A DNA stretch of 64,000 nucleotides from Pinus tabuliformis (Eukaryota; Streptophyta; Pinopsida; Pinales; Pinaceae), in the NCBI GenBank assembly GCA_031772625.1, contig CM062814.1, positions 820,330,757 to 820,394,756 of the forward strand, written 5' to 3'. The position numbers were made by a program, and so were the translations under genes. The notes under the pieces are model-generated. The model was not told where the DNA came from. It saw only the letters and a list, made by a program, of their open reading frames with translations, and did not search any database. This document shows, in pieces, positions 1 to 10,863 of the stretch. Numbering within the stretch: the stretch's first letter is position 1; each line of letters begins with the position of its first letter.

Positions 1-880
1 CTCGTCTTTTGAGGAAAGAGTGATAAAATGGGTAGCAGCTGATTCCAGGTAAGGTTTGGAATTTTCCAATCACGGCAATGTCACAAGGATGGCTAGTGAC
101 ATCACTCTTTGCAGCTGTTCCTAAAAATGGGTAAACAATCAAATGGAGGTGAATGATCAGCCAATGAAAAAGTGGAGGTGACGGTGCAAACACGACCAAG
201 GCTTTAATGGCTGAAGTACTACATTCATGGTGGTTATTTACCGGGGAATAGTTCATTTTTTAACGAGCTTAAATGCGGGTGGAAACATTTGCTCGGTGCG
301 GGTTTATTTTTTAACGAGCTTGAACCTTGCGGTAACACTGCTTGATTAATCCAGTCATATGATAAGAATGTCTTATATAAAAATGGAAACTTTTAGAGCT
401 TTGCCCCACATCCTTTCTTTATGCAAGTTAGGGGACGACCAATCCTACGAGTTTAAAGGGTTAGAGGTCCTAAAAATTTAAAAAATAAATAGTCGCTCTT
501 TGCTTGCACTCCAAAAGGTTTGCATGCCCCCAGGTATAAAAAAGCGTTTCAAGGTTACCTCTACTTCTATCCGCCAAAACATTTGTTTTACCGAGAGAGG
601 CCTACCTCTTACAGGTTACCCAAAGATTGTTCTATTCGCGGCACAAATAAAACACTTCTTTGGCAATGTCTACCGAGATAAACAAAGGTGAGCGGCGATG
701 CCCGCCAACTCTCATAACTTTGACAAGAGAATCTTGTTCTAGAATAACCCCCTCTTCCAATCACGGATGGGGGTACAGACTAGTCATATTCTCCCGCGGA
801 AACCTACCCTATACCTAAAGTTTCCCTGCCGAAGCAGACCAGGGTGCATGCCCCCTGGGTTTCAGTCATATCCCTCCGAA
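1..880 (-). other. E1 3' untranslated region with hairpin motifs
   Basis: No coding segment recognised. It aligns by eye with the E6 tail either side of E7 (about 17040-17130 and 19320-19560). Two short hairpins with the family loop TTTAACGAGCTT occur: 254-275 with stem CATTT/AAATG, and 301-326 with stem GGTTTA/TGAACC (one weak pair). The uninterrupted E1 copy shows what the E6 tail looked like before E7 arrived. Confidence 0.6.
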
Positions 881-1603
881 TTACTCGCGCTCATCGGGAG
901 GACGGACTGGAGATTGAGACATTTCTTGCGCGAAAAGACCATTTAGGGATGGTATATGACTATTTGCTATGCGTGATCCGGGAAATGAAAGCTGGTCCAC
1001 GAGCTTGACCACTCTTCCTTCGTGCGGAAAACACATCACTCTAAAGAGTGATGAGACAATGGCTCTCATGCAATAAATATAGTCTCGTCCAAGGAGTAGA
1101 TTGTAATCTAGGGGTCCTTGAACTACCATTATGTTCATGCGAACGGTTTTCCCTCTCAATGTTATGGGCACATCGGGAAGGATCCCTAAAGGTCGACTGG
1201 TTCCTTTATCAAAGCCTGTCAGATTTCTCATCTCAGGCAAAAGCGATGGTGAACCAAGCGCTTTCCAAGTAGTTGAGGAAAGGATACTCACAGAAGCCCC
1301 CTCATCTATGATGGTACCAGTCATAACCATTATATATATTTGAACGATAATTTGGAATGGTATGCTTGCTGGTAAACGGGGTCTGCCTAGTTGATTCCAG
1401 TCGAAGGAGACAACTAGGTTGCTTGGAGGTGGGACCGAATAGATGACCGGGTACGACTCTGACGAACTTCCTTCCTGCGGTAAAGGAACGGGTAAATTGC
1501 CCCCATGTTCATTAGAGTATGTGCTTATGAAAATAATTTGGACGGTGTCATCCTTGTTCTCTCCAGTGATTGTATCATCTGAAGATGAAACCTCTGAAGG
1601 CAA
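881..1603 (-). pseudogene. E1 retropepsin (protease) segment
   Basis: This 240-residue open segment carries the active-site-like motif DEGASVSIL and, about 75 residues on, the flap/end motif LLLGRDYIY, the usual layout of a retropepsin-like aspartic protease. In the family this enzyme cuts the Gag polyprotein inside the virus-like particle. It follows the zinc-knuckle segment in the 5' to 3' order of the element, as expected for gag-pro. The same protein recurs in E6 at 20284-20972. Treated as a fossil. Confidence 0.75.
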
Positions 1604-1627
1604 GACCGGGTCAACTGCCGCCTCGAC

Positions 1628-2107
1628 CTATTGACTTTCGTCTGGTATGGATCCAGATGGTTTATCTTCAATGATAGGTGCTTCAGCCGACCACCTGAGC
1701 GGGCCAGCCGGATTTTCAACTAGTGACGGACTTGGCAAGAGTTTTTTATATCCAGGAGGAAGTCGTAACGGTGAAACCGAACGATCATCCAAAACTCTTT
1801 TAGCTTCGTTTAAGAAGGGACAACGGTGGACGACATGATCGCCTTCGCACAGTTTACAAGGAAATCTATATTTTCCTTTTTGTCCTGGGGCTTCACTTTC
1901 ACTAGTCGACGGTGTGCTTTCAACATGATCATCAGAGGTTGACGACACCGGGTTGTGCAATCGAGGAGACCAGTCCCTTAATATCCGAGGGATGCAAGGA
2001 CAATCTCTGTGAAAGTGGTCTCCTTTGCAAATGACACATGGCGATTTAGGCCTGGTCGGTGCAGTGTGTGGATTTTCGTTAGACGACACTCGTTTTCCCC
2101 CATTCAC
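1628..2107 (-). pseudogene. E1 Gag zinc-knuckle segment
   Basis: A 159-residue open segment with two knuckle-like motifs, CVICKGDHFHRDC near its start and CKLCEGDHVVHRC in the middle, both C-x2-C-x4-H-x4-C. Such motifs bind the element's RNA in nucleocapsid. The region between them is rich in Ser and Pro. A Lys-rich stretch with long runs of AAG-type codons (minus strand of about 2110-2165) lies upstream. E6 has the same pair of knuckles at 20982-21400. Confidence 0.7.
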
Positions 2108-2459
2108 CTTTGGCTCCTTCTTCTTCTTCTCTTTCTTCTTCTTTTCCTTCTTCTCCTTAGGAACTTGACTTTTGGCTTTACCAGCCCCATCAAGCGAAGA
2201 GGAGGGAGGAGAGGAAGAATTAGAGGAAGTAGAAGGTTGGTGGGAAACTCTGGACTCGTCTAATTGCTAATTCGATTGTTCAGGAATAGTGGTGTTCTGA
2301 ACGACAGAGGTTGAGAAGAGCCATACAGGAAAACCAATTGTCAGCCCTGGAAGCGACAATGTGGCCATATGGGGTGCACCAACATCTCCCCAAGAGGAGA
2401 AGGGACTAGGATTTCCTCCAAGGGGAATTCCTTGGTTGGTAGACTCCATTTTCTCAACC

Positions 2460-4150
2460 CAAGATCAACGTAGGAAAGGGTAATGAATATTCCGTTTAAA
2501 ATAAATTTTTATACGCTTTGACACAACTTGATTTTTCAGTTTTTAAGAGTCGAGAAAAAACAAAAGATGACTCTAATCTCCTTCGATTTTTAATGAGCCT
2601 GAAGTGAAAAGTGCTCAGATGGACCTTTTCCATTAAGGAGTCTGAAAAGGAATGAAAGGGACTGCTCTGGAGGTCTAGGTAGAGGGAGTACCAAACCAAT
2701 CGCAAAACTACAGAATACTTTTTACGGTACGGCAGTCAATCTTCCCGAATGCTGTGTTCAGTGCATTGCGATCGATAGGGCGGCAGACACGGCTTCCTAT
2801 GGATAAAGGATTTAAGCCTATAGGGGTCTCCCAAAATATACTCGACGGTACGTGGGAGCACAAGTCCGTACTGGCACTTATCGTCTCAAAGTGGAGGAAT
2901 CACCCAACCATCAGTGAGGACAACAGTTACCAGGCTTTACGACGCCGGAATACGTCTCTAGCCTAGACCTCTAAATGTTGTGCGTTAAGTTCCAAAGCGT
3001 TGTTAGATTCATTGAATTTATTTTAAGTTGATCTTGCTTATGAAGTTTTCCTTTTGGGTTCACCACGAGATGTAGATGTAATTCCTAAAATGCAATCTAA
3101 AGATGATAAACAAACTTTTATCTCTTTTCTGCAATGAAAATCCTAGCTACTAGGGGAAAAGAAAGACACAATCTTTTCACAAAGAGCAAAGAGCACATTG
3201 TAAATGCACTTTCCTAAATCAAGCCAAACAGACTGTCTATATGCAAATGCACATGCATGTATTTGTTTTTGACTTTCTTAGTATTGATGCTAAAAAGAAA
3301 GTTGATGTACAAATCTGAATTTGCTTTCAAGCGACAAACACAAACAAGCTTCTTTTCGAAATCAAAAGATAGAGATGATTACGACACTTTACGATTTTGA
3401 AATGAATACTCGTTTTGACACTAGAAAATCAAAAATTTAGACCAAAGGCAATAGTAAACATATAATCGACCATCAACAACAATTAAACTTTCTCCTATGA
3501 TCGAAATCGACACTTGCGACAGATCTAAATCAAAGGACGACAGTATGACTATTCTACTTTTGCAATGGAAAACTGTAAACGACTCAACAAACACACAAAA
3601 ACATCTACAGTTTTTTTTTGTACAAAGGAGGCGGAATATCAGTAAGGAAAAGGGGTTTTAAACAGTCATATACTGATCACAGGCTGCAAAATTCAGAGAC
3701 AAAACTGGAAAGAATGAAGCACAAGAACCTCAGCTGCACAGGGCTAGGCTGATCAGCGCACCTGTAAAACAGAGAAACTGCATTGCAGCGTAGGTTTCCC
3801 TTTCGGGAAGTGCATTGAAATGCAGGATCTCTTCACAGTACCTGCGCTGGGCCAGAAACGAGAATCTATCCGGGTTCTGGGTCACAGTTTGCAGTTTAGT
3901 CTTTGGTTTTTGGTCGAGTAAAAGCAATCAGTAATGCACAATCAGGGGTAGATCTAAGGAGGGTCTAAGAGCTATCACAAGGGCAATCAGATAGTTTGTG
4001 AATCAGCTGTTCAAATCATAAACAAATTCAGTGAATGGATTGAAGCAGCAGATGTCTACTTTGCATTTGTTATGGCAAATGCAGTTCGAATACTACTTAT
4101 AAGTTTATGAAACAAACAATAAAGAGATACACAAACAAACTAATTAGACA
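2460..4150 (-). other. E1 5' leader (untranslated)
   Basis: About 1.7 kb between primer site and gag without convincing coding sequence. Part of it (2740-3000) matches the E6 leader (22120-22390) closely by eye. Three hairpins of the family type lie at the gag-proximal end: 2532-2559 (TTTTTC/GAAAAA), 2581-2604 (CTTC/GAAG) and 2624-2650 (CCTTTTC/GAAAAGG). The rest is AT-rich and I see nothing else in it. Confidence 0.6.
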
Positions 4151-4151
4151 A

Positions 4152-4171
4152 TCTCCCCAGCGGAGTCGCCA
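4152..4171 (-). other. E1 primer binding site, tRNA-Arg type
   Basis: Read on the minus strand this is TGGCGACTCCGCTGGGGAGA, three bases inside the 5' LTR. It is complementary to CCA plus the 3' acceptor end of plant tRNA-Arg of the ACG type as I remember it. Arg primers are known in Ogre/Tat Gypsy elements. Confidence 0.8.
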
Positions 4172-4174
4172 TTT

Positions 4175-5214
4175 TGTTACCGGGAAAAGTGTCTATTTAG
4201 AACTGCTCTATCCCACTAAGGTGTGACAGCGGCCTTAGAAACAAATAGAGAAAACTACTTTTGTATTTCCTTTATGAACTATAGATAGAGAGGAATAGAA
4301 AGAACCAACCTGTGTCTTGCGCTAATCCTTTGATCTAATCCCTCTCTTCTTTGACAGCTTCCAGCCACCTGCTCCCTTACTTGCCCAGCTTCACCAAGTA
4401 CCTGTAAGATCACAGAAGAAGAAAACTATACAAAGACATGGATCTATATTCATAAATAACTTAGGATCAGATTTAAGTTAACCATACAAATGTAACAAGC
4501 ATCAATGATACAAAAGCATGGAGGAAAGACTCAAATAGTTTTTATTGATAAACAAGAAGATCCAGGAGGAGTTACAACCGATGATTCCTGACCTAGCATC
4601 AACCTCCCAGAAAAGAAGCCCCTTTTCACCTCCAACAAAGCATAGATCACCCAATTCTCTGATATTTGTCTCAAAACCAATAGCAATTCCTTACAATGTG
4701 CAAAATTCCAGCCTCTGGATCTCTGGGATGAGGGATCCATATATAGATGTGTGTAAGGAGGATGAGTCAGCTTGTGATTTGATTAGTGTCTTCTCTCTGT
4801 CAGTTCTTGCTTCCACTTGGAGACTGAAGGCCTCTTACTCATCCTTGGTCGAATTCAGTGAGGCAAGTGTCATAGGAGAAGATTCTGGAAGCTTCCATTG
4901 TCTCTCCTCCTTGCGGAATGACACTGCCATTTGTCATTTCTCGCTCAACGCACCCTCATAGTGCATTTAGGTGCGTTGCAACGCACATAGCCAGTGGATT
5001 TAGGTGCTATGCAACGCACTTAGCTAGTGGAGCAGCTGAAATGATCCTGTTTTGACTTATTCTGAGCAGTTTCTAGTGGAGAACTTCTGGGAGAAGCTGT
5101 AATTTTTTAACCTTGTTCCTTTAGGGGTTAGAACAACACTTTTAGGGACTTAGGAGCCCTTGGTTTATGGACATTTCATGCTTGGAGTTGTAAGGCACAA
5201 AAATGTCTATAACA
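4175..5214 (-). repeat. E1 5' LTR
   Basis: Its 1040 bases begin TGTTAC and end TATAACA on the plus strand, giving the inverted ends TGTTA/TAACA. The left end abuts the primer site and the right end abuts E2 LTR sequence. An internal pair of similar short stretches built around GTGCGTTGCAACGCAC and its variant lies near 4966-5025. The long open frame on the plus strand here (4545-4961) has no recognisable product. Confidence 0.75.
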
Positions 5215-5408
5215 CCAAGGCTTGCCCAGGAAGCAATGAGATAGATAGAGATAGTACAGAGGTTGCTCAGGCTTGAGAAAAGAATTATAATCTTCTCATA
5301 TTTTCGAATAAATTTAATATACAAAGAGCAGGGATTTTTAATTGTGGTTTTCCCCATAAAATCATTGTAATATGTGGGGTTAAATTCTTTCTCTTGTATG
5401 CTCAGTGA
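5215..5408 (+). repeat. E2 5' LTR, partial
   Basis: It matches the E2 3' LTR from about 8075 to 8268: both run from CCAAG through a GATAGATAGAGATAG stretch to CTCAGTGATTTC. The match starts exactly where the E1 LTR ends, which identifies the E1 insertion point. Confidence 0.75.
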
Positions 5409-6860
5409 TTTCCCTTGAGGGTAGTTCGAACTATATTGCTTGGAAGGACAGGATGGAGGAAGTGTTGGAAGACAATGGGCTTAAGGAATTCATATACAAA
5501 TATATTCCTAAGCTAGCTAATGCTCAAGATCTGGCAGAGTGGAGAAAATGTGTGGCAAAGGCGAGAACGATTATCCTAGAAGGATTTCAAGATCATATTG
5601 TCTCGAACCTCCATGGTAAGGAAAATTCATTTGCAATGTGGAAGGACTTGATAGACCTGTTTCAAAATAGAAGTGACCATAAGAAGTTTTCACTAAAGGA
5701 CAAGATTTGAAAGATCAAGATGGAGAAGGGAAACATAATACTAAAGTACTTATCCAAGTTCACCCAATTTTAGGATGAGCTTGGAAGTGTCAGTGTTACA
5801 GTTGCTGAAGACAATATGCTGAGCCTAGCACTTATAGGCCTTCCCAAGAGTTGGCATAGTTATTAGGACTCAGTTAATGGGAGGGCGGAGCTACCTGAGT
5901 GGGAGCATTTGTGGTCTGACTTGGTGCAAGAAGATATTCAATGGAACACCAGAGATGGGACCTCATCCAAAGAAGTGGAAGAGGAATTTAAATTCATCAG
6001 CAAGAAAAGAAAGCCAAGGGAAAGAAATCCCAAGGCAAGGAGGGTAGCAAGAAGAAGGACTTGTCGAACATCAAGTATTTTCACTAGAACGAGTTCAGGC
6101 GCTATGCCACGAAATGCCCATAGAAGAAAGCAAGCACGAAGGAGCCTTCAGTAGCAGCAACAGGTGAATTTATAGCTTCACAATTCGAACTTGATTTCAC
6201 TCTCATTGCATGCATGACAAGAAATGTAACGGGACGTATGTTTTATCTCAACAATGGTGCCTCACTCCATGGACAGGGAATAGAGATATCTTTAGTGAGT
6301 TGGAGGAGAAAGACCTTAAGAAGAACATAGAGTTTGGAGATGATGGGAGGTATAACGCGACTGGTATTGGTACTGTTACTTTTTAGAAGGAGTTTGGCTC
6401 CCCTCTTAGACTCACATATGTGATGTATGTTCTAGGACTAAAGAAGAATCTTGTTTCCATTGCGGTATTAGAAGACTATGGCTATGATGTGATATTTAGC
6501 AAAGGAAATTTTTTCCTTAGACACATCACCGCGAGACAGGTCAAATAGATAAGTATGCATGTCAAGAACCTGTATGCACTTGAGGTACAAGATGCATGAA
6601 AAGCCTTGAGGAGCAAGGAAAATTTTAGAGACTCGGTGGTTGAGAGGGAGCATGAATTACCTCTCAACATGCAGCCTCAGATGCATCCTCAGAAGCAACC
6701 TCAGAAGCAGCCTCAGAAGCAACCTCAACAAGTTGTGGAGCAACCACAGTTGGAGAAGTAGAGAGGAGACCGAGTGGAGACATCCACTCAAGCAGAGACC
6801 TCTAGTAGGGGAAAATTTCAAGCCAAGTGGGTAGAGGGAGCACATGCAACCATACCTTAA
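5405..6860 (+). pseudogene. E2 Gag-protease coding remnant
   Basis: The first open segment (5405-5710) contains SSNYIAWKDRMEEVLEDNGL, the Copia Gag opening also found in E11. Further remnants in 5909-6154 and 6170-6860 match E11: a basic linker, the protease-to-pre-integrase stretch, and a Gln/Pro-rich repeat with units like PQKQ near 6670-6730. The coding similarity stops at RWGDVK (about 6868-6885), the same place where the E11 frame ends. I see no GKT-type or integrase motif. Several breaks; treated as a fossil. Confidence 0.7.
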
Positions 6861-6885
6861 TGTGAGAGGTGGGGCGATGTGAAGC

Positions 6886-7245
6886 AATAGTCCCAAGAGT
6901 GAAGAAATTTGTGTAGGGTCCATTAAGGTGTTTTCTTTCCTCATGGATCATTACCTTGCTATGGGGCCCAAAATATTAAGTAGCAAGAGGATCAGTGTTA
7001 GTCAGATACTGAGGAGTGCATAGCAGTGTTGACAACAGAGCAAGATGCTCAGTAGGAGAGTCAACAACAACATAGTTTTCCCAGTAGACAGTTGCAGACA
7101 CAATTGATTCAGTTTATTTTATTTGGATGCTTTTTTTGTTACAAATGTTACAGTAGCAACATGAACAGTGACACGATTTGCATGCAGAACATTCCAAAGG
7201 TACCAGATTGGGATAAAGTTGAATTCCTTTCTTTTTGAGAGAAAG
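6886..7245 (+). other. E2 3' untranslated region and polypurine tract
   Basis: No coding segment recognised. The last 60 bases, with an ACATTCCAAAGGT stretch and a closing GAGAGAAAG, match the end of the E11 interior (about 56060-56116). The purine run directly before the LTR is the expected plus-strand primer. Confidence 0.6.
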
Positions 7246-8371
7246 TGTTGAAAATAGCAACAAGAAATGTTAAAAATAACATCAAGAAAAATTCCTAATT
7301 TAATTTGTCCTTGAATTAAATTGGGAATAAAATTGTATCTGCATATCTCATGGCACCTTGTAATAGTTAACTAAGTTAATTTGACTTAGTTAGCTCAGTT
7401 AATTTGAGTTGAGGGTCTAACTAGAGTCATGTAGAGTGTCTCCTACAATTAGGAGCACTAGTTGAGTTTATTTTGAGTTGTAATTATTTAATTCAGTCTA
7501 ACTGAGTTAAAGTCAGTTACACTAGTTCCAACTAATGGAGGAATTAGTGGGAGGTATAATAGTGTGGTGTAACCTGCAGTAGTGGGGTGTTTCCTATCGA
7601 ACAATGGGGTGCTACCTGAAGTGTAATGTGGTGTTGCCTATAATGATACACTAGTAAACTGAATATTCACTCATAATTAACTCATGCATGTCAGATCAGA
7701 GAAAGACCCAGTTGAGATTGGAGTTCAAGGACATTGTACTATCAACTATAAAATCATCTAAGTTAAACAGATGGTGCATGCAGTTAGAAGAAGGCCTAAA
7801 ATAAATCATTCCTTAATTAGAAAAATTACTAATTTTAACCATTCGAATTGCTTTTAAAAGGAGGAATGAAGGTACACGTTTAAGCATTGTTTTGGTGAGC
7901 ACGAGTTTGTGAGACCAAGCAATAAGAAGCACAATTTTATGCATGGAGCTTGTGAGTGCAAGGAAGAAGGAGCATGGAAGGCTTGGAAATTTGGCTAAGT
8001 ATTGGTCAATGGAAGTCAATCACGAAGAGGATATAAAATACTTGTGCAGGTTGAGCAAAGCGTATTGTATTCATCCAAGTCTTGCCTAGGAATCAATGTG
8101 ATAGATAGAGATAGTGAAGAGGTTGCTCGGGCTTGAGAAAAGCATTGTAATCTTCTCATATTTTCTGATTAATGCAATATACAGATAGCAAGGGTTTTTA
8201 GTTGTGGATTTCCCCATAAAATAATTGTATTATGCGTGATTAAATTCTTTCTCTTGTATTCTCAGTGATTTCATTGATTGTTTATTGTTTTTGCTGATGA
8301 GTAGAGTAGATTCAAGTCTTTTGTTTTAGCATATTAGAATTATAAGTTTGAATCTACAAGGAACTTTTACA
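7246..8371 (+). repeat. E2 3' LTR
   Basis: It is 1126 bases, begins TGTTGAAAATAG and ends TTTTACA. The ends and much of the middle match the E11 LTRs and E13. It holds the family's paired GTTAACTAAGTTAAT-type repeats near 7360-7400. A purine tract lies before it and TGGTATCAGAGC directly after it. Confidence 0.85.
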
Positions 8372-8440
8372 TGGTATCAGAGCTATATTTGTAGAAATTT
8401 ATATAAATTTCATCATTTATCAATATCCATATAATTTTTA
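8372..8440 (+). other. Primer site and leader after the E2 3' LTR
   Basis: TGGTATCAGAGC, the plant initiator-Met tRNA primer site, follows the LTR without a gap and continues into a leader like that in E13 (GTAGAAATTT). A primer site belongs downstream of a 5' LTR, so this LTR also served as the 5' LTR of a second unit. The downstream unit fades within about 70 bases. Confidence 0.7.
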
Positions 8441-8689
8441 ATGCTAGAGATTGACTAAAAATGTAGACATTTTATACACTGCACCCTTCTACCTTCTTAA
8501 GATTAGCTATCTTAGAACTATTTACTAGAGGAATCCCCTTTCTCTCTTGCTTACATATCCACAAAATGATGTAACATTTTCTTCTAATTTAGTAAAATTT
8601 GTTTCGAGATGTGCATTAGAGAAATATAGTAAACTTGGATACTTTCCAAAACATGTTTTACTAGCACCAATATTCCACCACAAATACTC
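8441..8689 (-). pseudogene. E3: L1-like LINE, 3' fragment
   Basis: The minus strand reads LWWNIGASKTCFGKYPSLL, close in form to the WW-x-IG-x-G...FP-x-L stretch found after the reverse transcriptase in plant L1 ORF2 proteins. The fragment is interrupted by MITE E4 on its 5' side and fades toward E2 on its 3' side. It is the C-terminal end of the LINE whose polymerase domain lies at 30821-33020. Confidence 0.5.
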
Positions 8690-9256
8690 ATTAGAGAAAT
8701 TTTGAGGTAAAAAATGAGCCTCAAAAAAAAAATGTACAACAAAAATCAAATTTATAAGAACCAATAGGATTCAACATGATGATCTCAACCATGAGGAATG
8801 ATTCACCATTTTTTGAGTAAAAAGATAAAAAGATAAAAAGATAAAAAAAGAAAAACTACTTTTTCAACTCGTATCTTCAACTTACCTCCCTACTATTTTA
8901 CTCAAATATTTGAGTGGGAGCACTCATTGGATGTGGAATTTAATTTTTGATCCAAGGAGCACCCACCCAATCACCTTTTTTCATGATTTTCACATTTTTA
9001 ATATAGTAGGGTCCATCAAAAGTATGCAACATGGGTACTCTTTGGATGAAAAATTAAATTGTGCATCCAACAAGTGCTCCCGCTCGAAAAATGAGTAAAA
9101 TCATAGGGAGATAAGTTCAAAACACGAGTTGAAAAAGTAGTTTTTTCTTTTTTCCCTCCAAAACTTGATGAGGTAATCTAATCTTATTTTATTATTTCCA
9201 CAATTATTTTATAATATTCCTTAGGAGGCCCATTTTAGTACTCAACATTTCTCTGA
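8690..9256. mobile_element. E4: foldback MITE
   Basis: The ends are inverted copies (ATTAGAGAAATTTTGAGG on the left, its near reverse complement at 9239-9256), followed inside by a (T)AAAATGRGCCTC stretch and its inverse. A second, longer inverted pair lies further in: CTACTTTTTCAACTCGT near 8858 faces ACGAGTTGAAAAAGTAG near 9125, and GTGGGAGCACTC faces GAGTGCTCCCGC-type sequence near 9074. No coding capacity. A tandem GATAAAAA run lies at 8821-8850. E8 is a second copy in inverse orientation. Target duplication could not be fixed by eye. Confidence 0.8.
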
Positions 9257-10852
9257 TTGGAAAGCACCTAAAATACCAATTTGAAACCCTTCTATTTTTT
9301 ATATAACCATATCAAATATAAGAATTTGCAATCATTTTGTTTTAGCTACAAAACCAAATACTTAATTCCTTTATCTAAGTTACCAATGTTAAAGGGAAAA
9401 ATCTAAGCAATTTTCCTTTCCATTACTTCTTCCAAACCATTAGACAGAAAAATAGTTTTGTTCATATTTACCCCATGCAATTCTTTAAAATAAATTTATG
9501 AAATAATTTGAAAACTTATCCTCTCTTGAATAGAACCCATCTTGAACAACATGATGCTTTCAACAAATAATAGGCATGTAATTTTTGGGGAAATTAATTG
9601 CTTAATAAAATAACAACTAATCACCTAGACATTAATTATCAACCCGAGGAACGTCTTTTTATTTCAAGGAAATCAACAAAATATATGCAAGCAACCGCTA
9701 GAGGCTAATGCAATTTCTATATGATTGTGTTCTAAACTATAAATTTAATTTTTCAAGAAATAAAATGTGAAACTTAAATGACATGATTGAATTAGAATAA
9801 GAAATAAATTGCAAAAGATAAATGAAAGAATTCAAATCTACTTAGAAGTGGAAATTAATCTATAATCATGACTGAAAGAAAAAATTAAACTAAATCACAC
9901 AACTAAATTGAAATATTAAATTACCTCATCCAATAAGAAATGAAATGTTAATCTAGAACTCACAACATAATTGAAATGTTTCTCTAAAGCTGGAAATGAA
10001 ATCTAAGCTATGAGTTAAATTATAGTTTGATAGTGAAATGAATTTAAACTAATTATTAATCCAAGGATGAAAATGTGTTGAAAAATCTATCAATCATGCA
10101 AAACCATAACGCTCATGAATCCATATACTATGAACTTGAAACAAAAATTTGTATATAGCGCAAGGAAATAATGAATACAAGCATCAAAAATAGAAAATAT
10201 AATTATGAAGGAAACAACAAACACAAAGAAGTTACCACAAATGGAAAACGAGGGAAACAACAAATCAAATGTGAATAATAAAGAAGATAAAATAGATATA
10301 GTCACTATATAACAACAATAATCAATGGCTAGAGGAGGGGGTCCTTACTCCTTAAACAGGATGCTGGAATAATATTACTAACTGCAAATCAATTCAATGC
10401 CTTACAGATCCAAATGTAATTACTCATCAATCCTTCATTAATCAGAACTCAAAAAATACAAATCAATGGCTCTTCATCATCAACCTCAATTGTCCATCCT
10501 TTCTCTCTAATGTCTGTCTTCATTTAAATACATAGAGAGCAAAGAGAAATTAAAACTAAACTAGTCATCATAATCTTATGAGAAGATTACAGAATGATTT
10601 TCATTACAAATTTAAATTGTGTACAATAGATCTATCAACAAGATCATATTTGAAAGATATCTCCATTATAAGTCATCTGGAACAATTGAAATTTGGTTTT
10701 GCAATTGGCGAAAATTGACAACTGGACGTAACAACAAATCTGGAAAAATCACCTTCAAATATCCACCCATTTCTCTCATACCTCTCATACCATAGCGAAT
10801 TTTGGAAAAAAACTAAAAAAAAAAAACTAAATTGGGTCATTTTTCACAAAAC
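9257..10852 (-). pseudogene. E3: L1-like LINE, post-polymerase fragment
   Basis: Near 9280-9480 the minus strand yields stretches such as KTIFLSNGLEEVMERKIA and IKYLGFVAK, resembling the segment after the YADD motif in plant L1 reverse transcriptases. The rest (about 9660-10850) is very AT-rich with many stops and no domain I can name. Element E5 separates this piece from the polymerase part at 30821 onward. The short open frame at 10090-10305 looks like AT-rich noise. Confidence 0.5.
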
Positions 10853-10863
10853 CCATGTTGCCG

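Larger units (their letters stand above)
1..5214 (-). mobile_element. E1: Gypsy-like gag-protease LTR element, partial
   Basis: Old, broken LTR retrotransposon on the minus strand; its 3' end and 3' LTR lie left of the window. Seen: a 5' LTR (4175-5214) opening TGTTA and closing TAACA, a tRNA-Arg-type primer site beside it, a long leader, two zinc knuckles, a retropepsin segment, and a 3' untranslated stretch. The interior aligns by eye with E6 (same protease, knuckles, leader and tail), but the LTRs differ, so E1 and E6 are related families. No reverse transcriptase or integrase is visible in the part present. It sits in an LTR of E2: the base after its right end starts CCAAG, which is where the E2 LTR resumes. 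The tRNA-Arg primer recalls the Tat/Ogre branch of Gypsy; that placement is inference. Confidence 0.85.
5215..8440 (+). mobile_element. E2: Copia gag-protease element, partial
   Basis: Broken Copia-type LTR element. Part of a 5' LTR (5215-5408) is in the window; the rest is presumably left of E1, which landed in it. Gag, zinc-knuckle and protease remnants follow (5405-6860), then a short 3' region and a full 3' LTR (7246-8371). No integrase or reverse transcriptase is recognised. E11 has the same architecture and LTR family, and E13 is an LTR of that family. After the 3' LTR comes another primer site and leader-like sequence, so the copy seems to be part of a tandem unit. Decay is strong, with many breaks. 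Confidence 0.8.

Noticed and set aside
4152-4171. tRNA-like sequence
   Set aside because: Only the acceptor-end complement is present, next to an LTR; it is a primer site, not a tRNA gene. The same holds at 8372, 38546, 44510, 49990 and 53706.
4545-4961. 138-residue open frame on the plus strand
   Set aside because: It lies in the E1 LTR, antisense to the element, with no domain and low protein-like character.
10090-10305. Phe/Ile-rich membrane-like peptide
   Set aside because: Composition follows from AT-rich DNA inside decayed LINE sequence.
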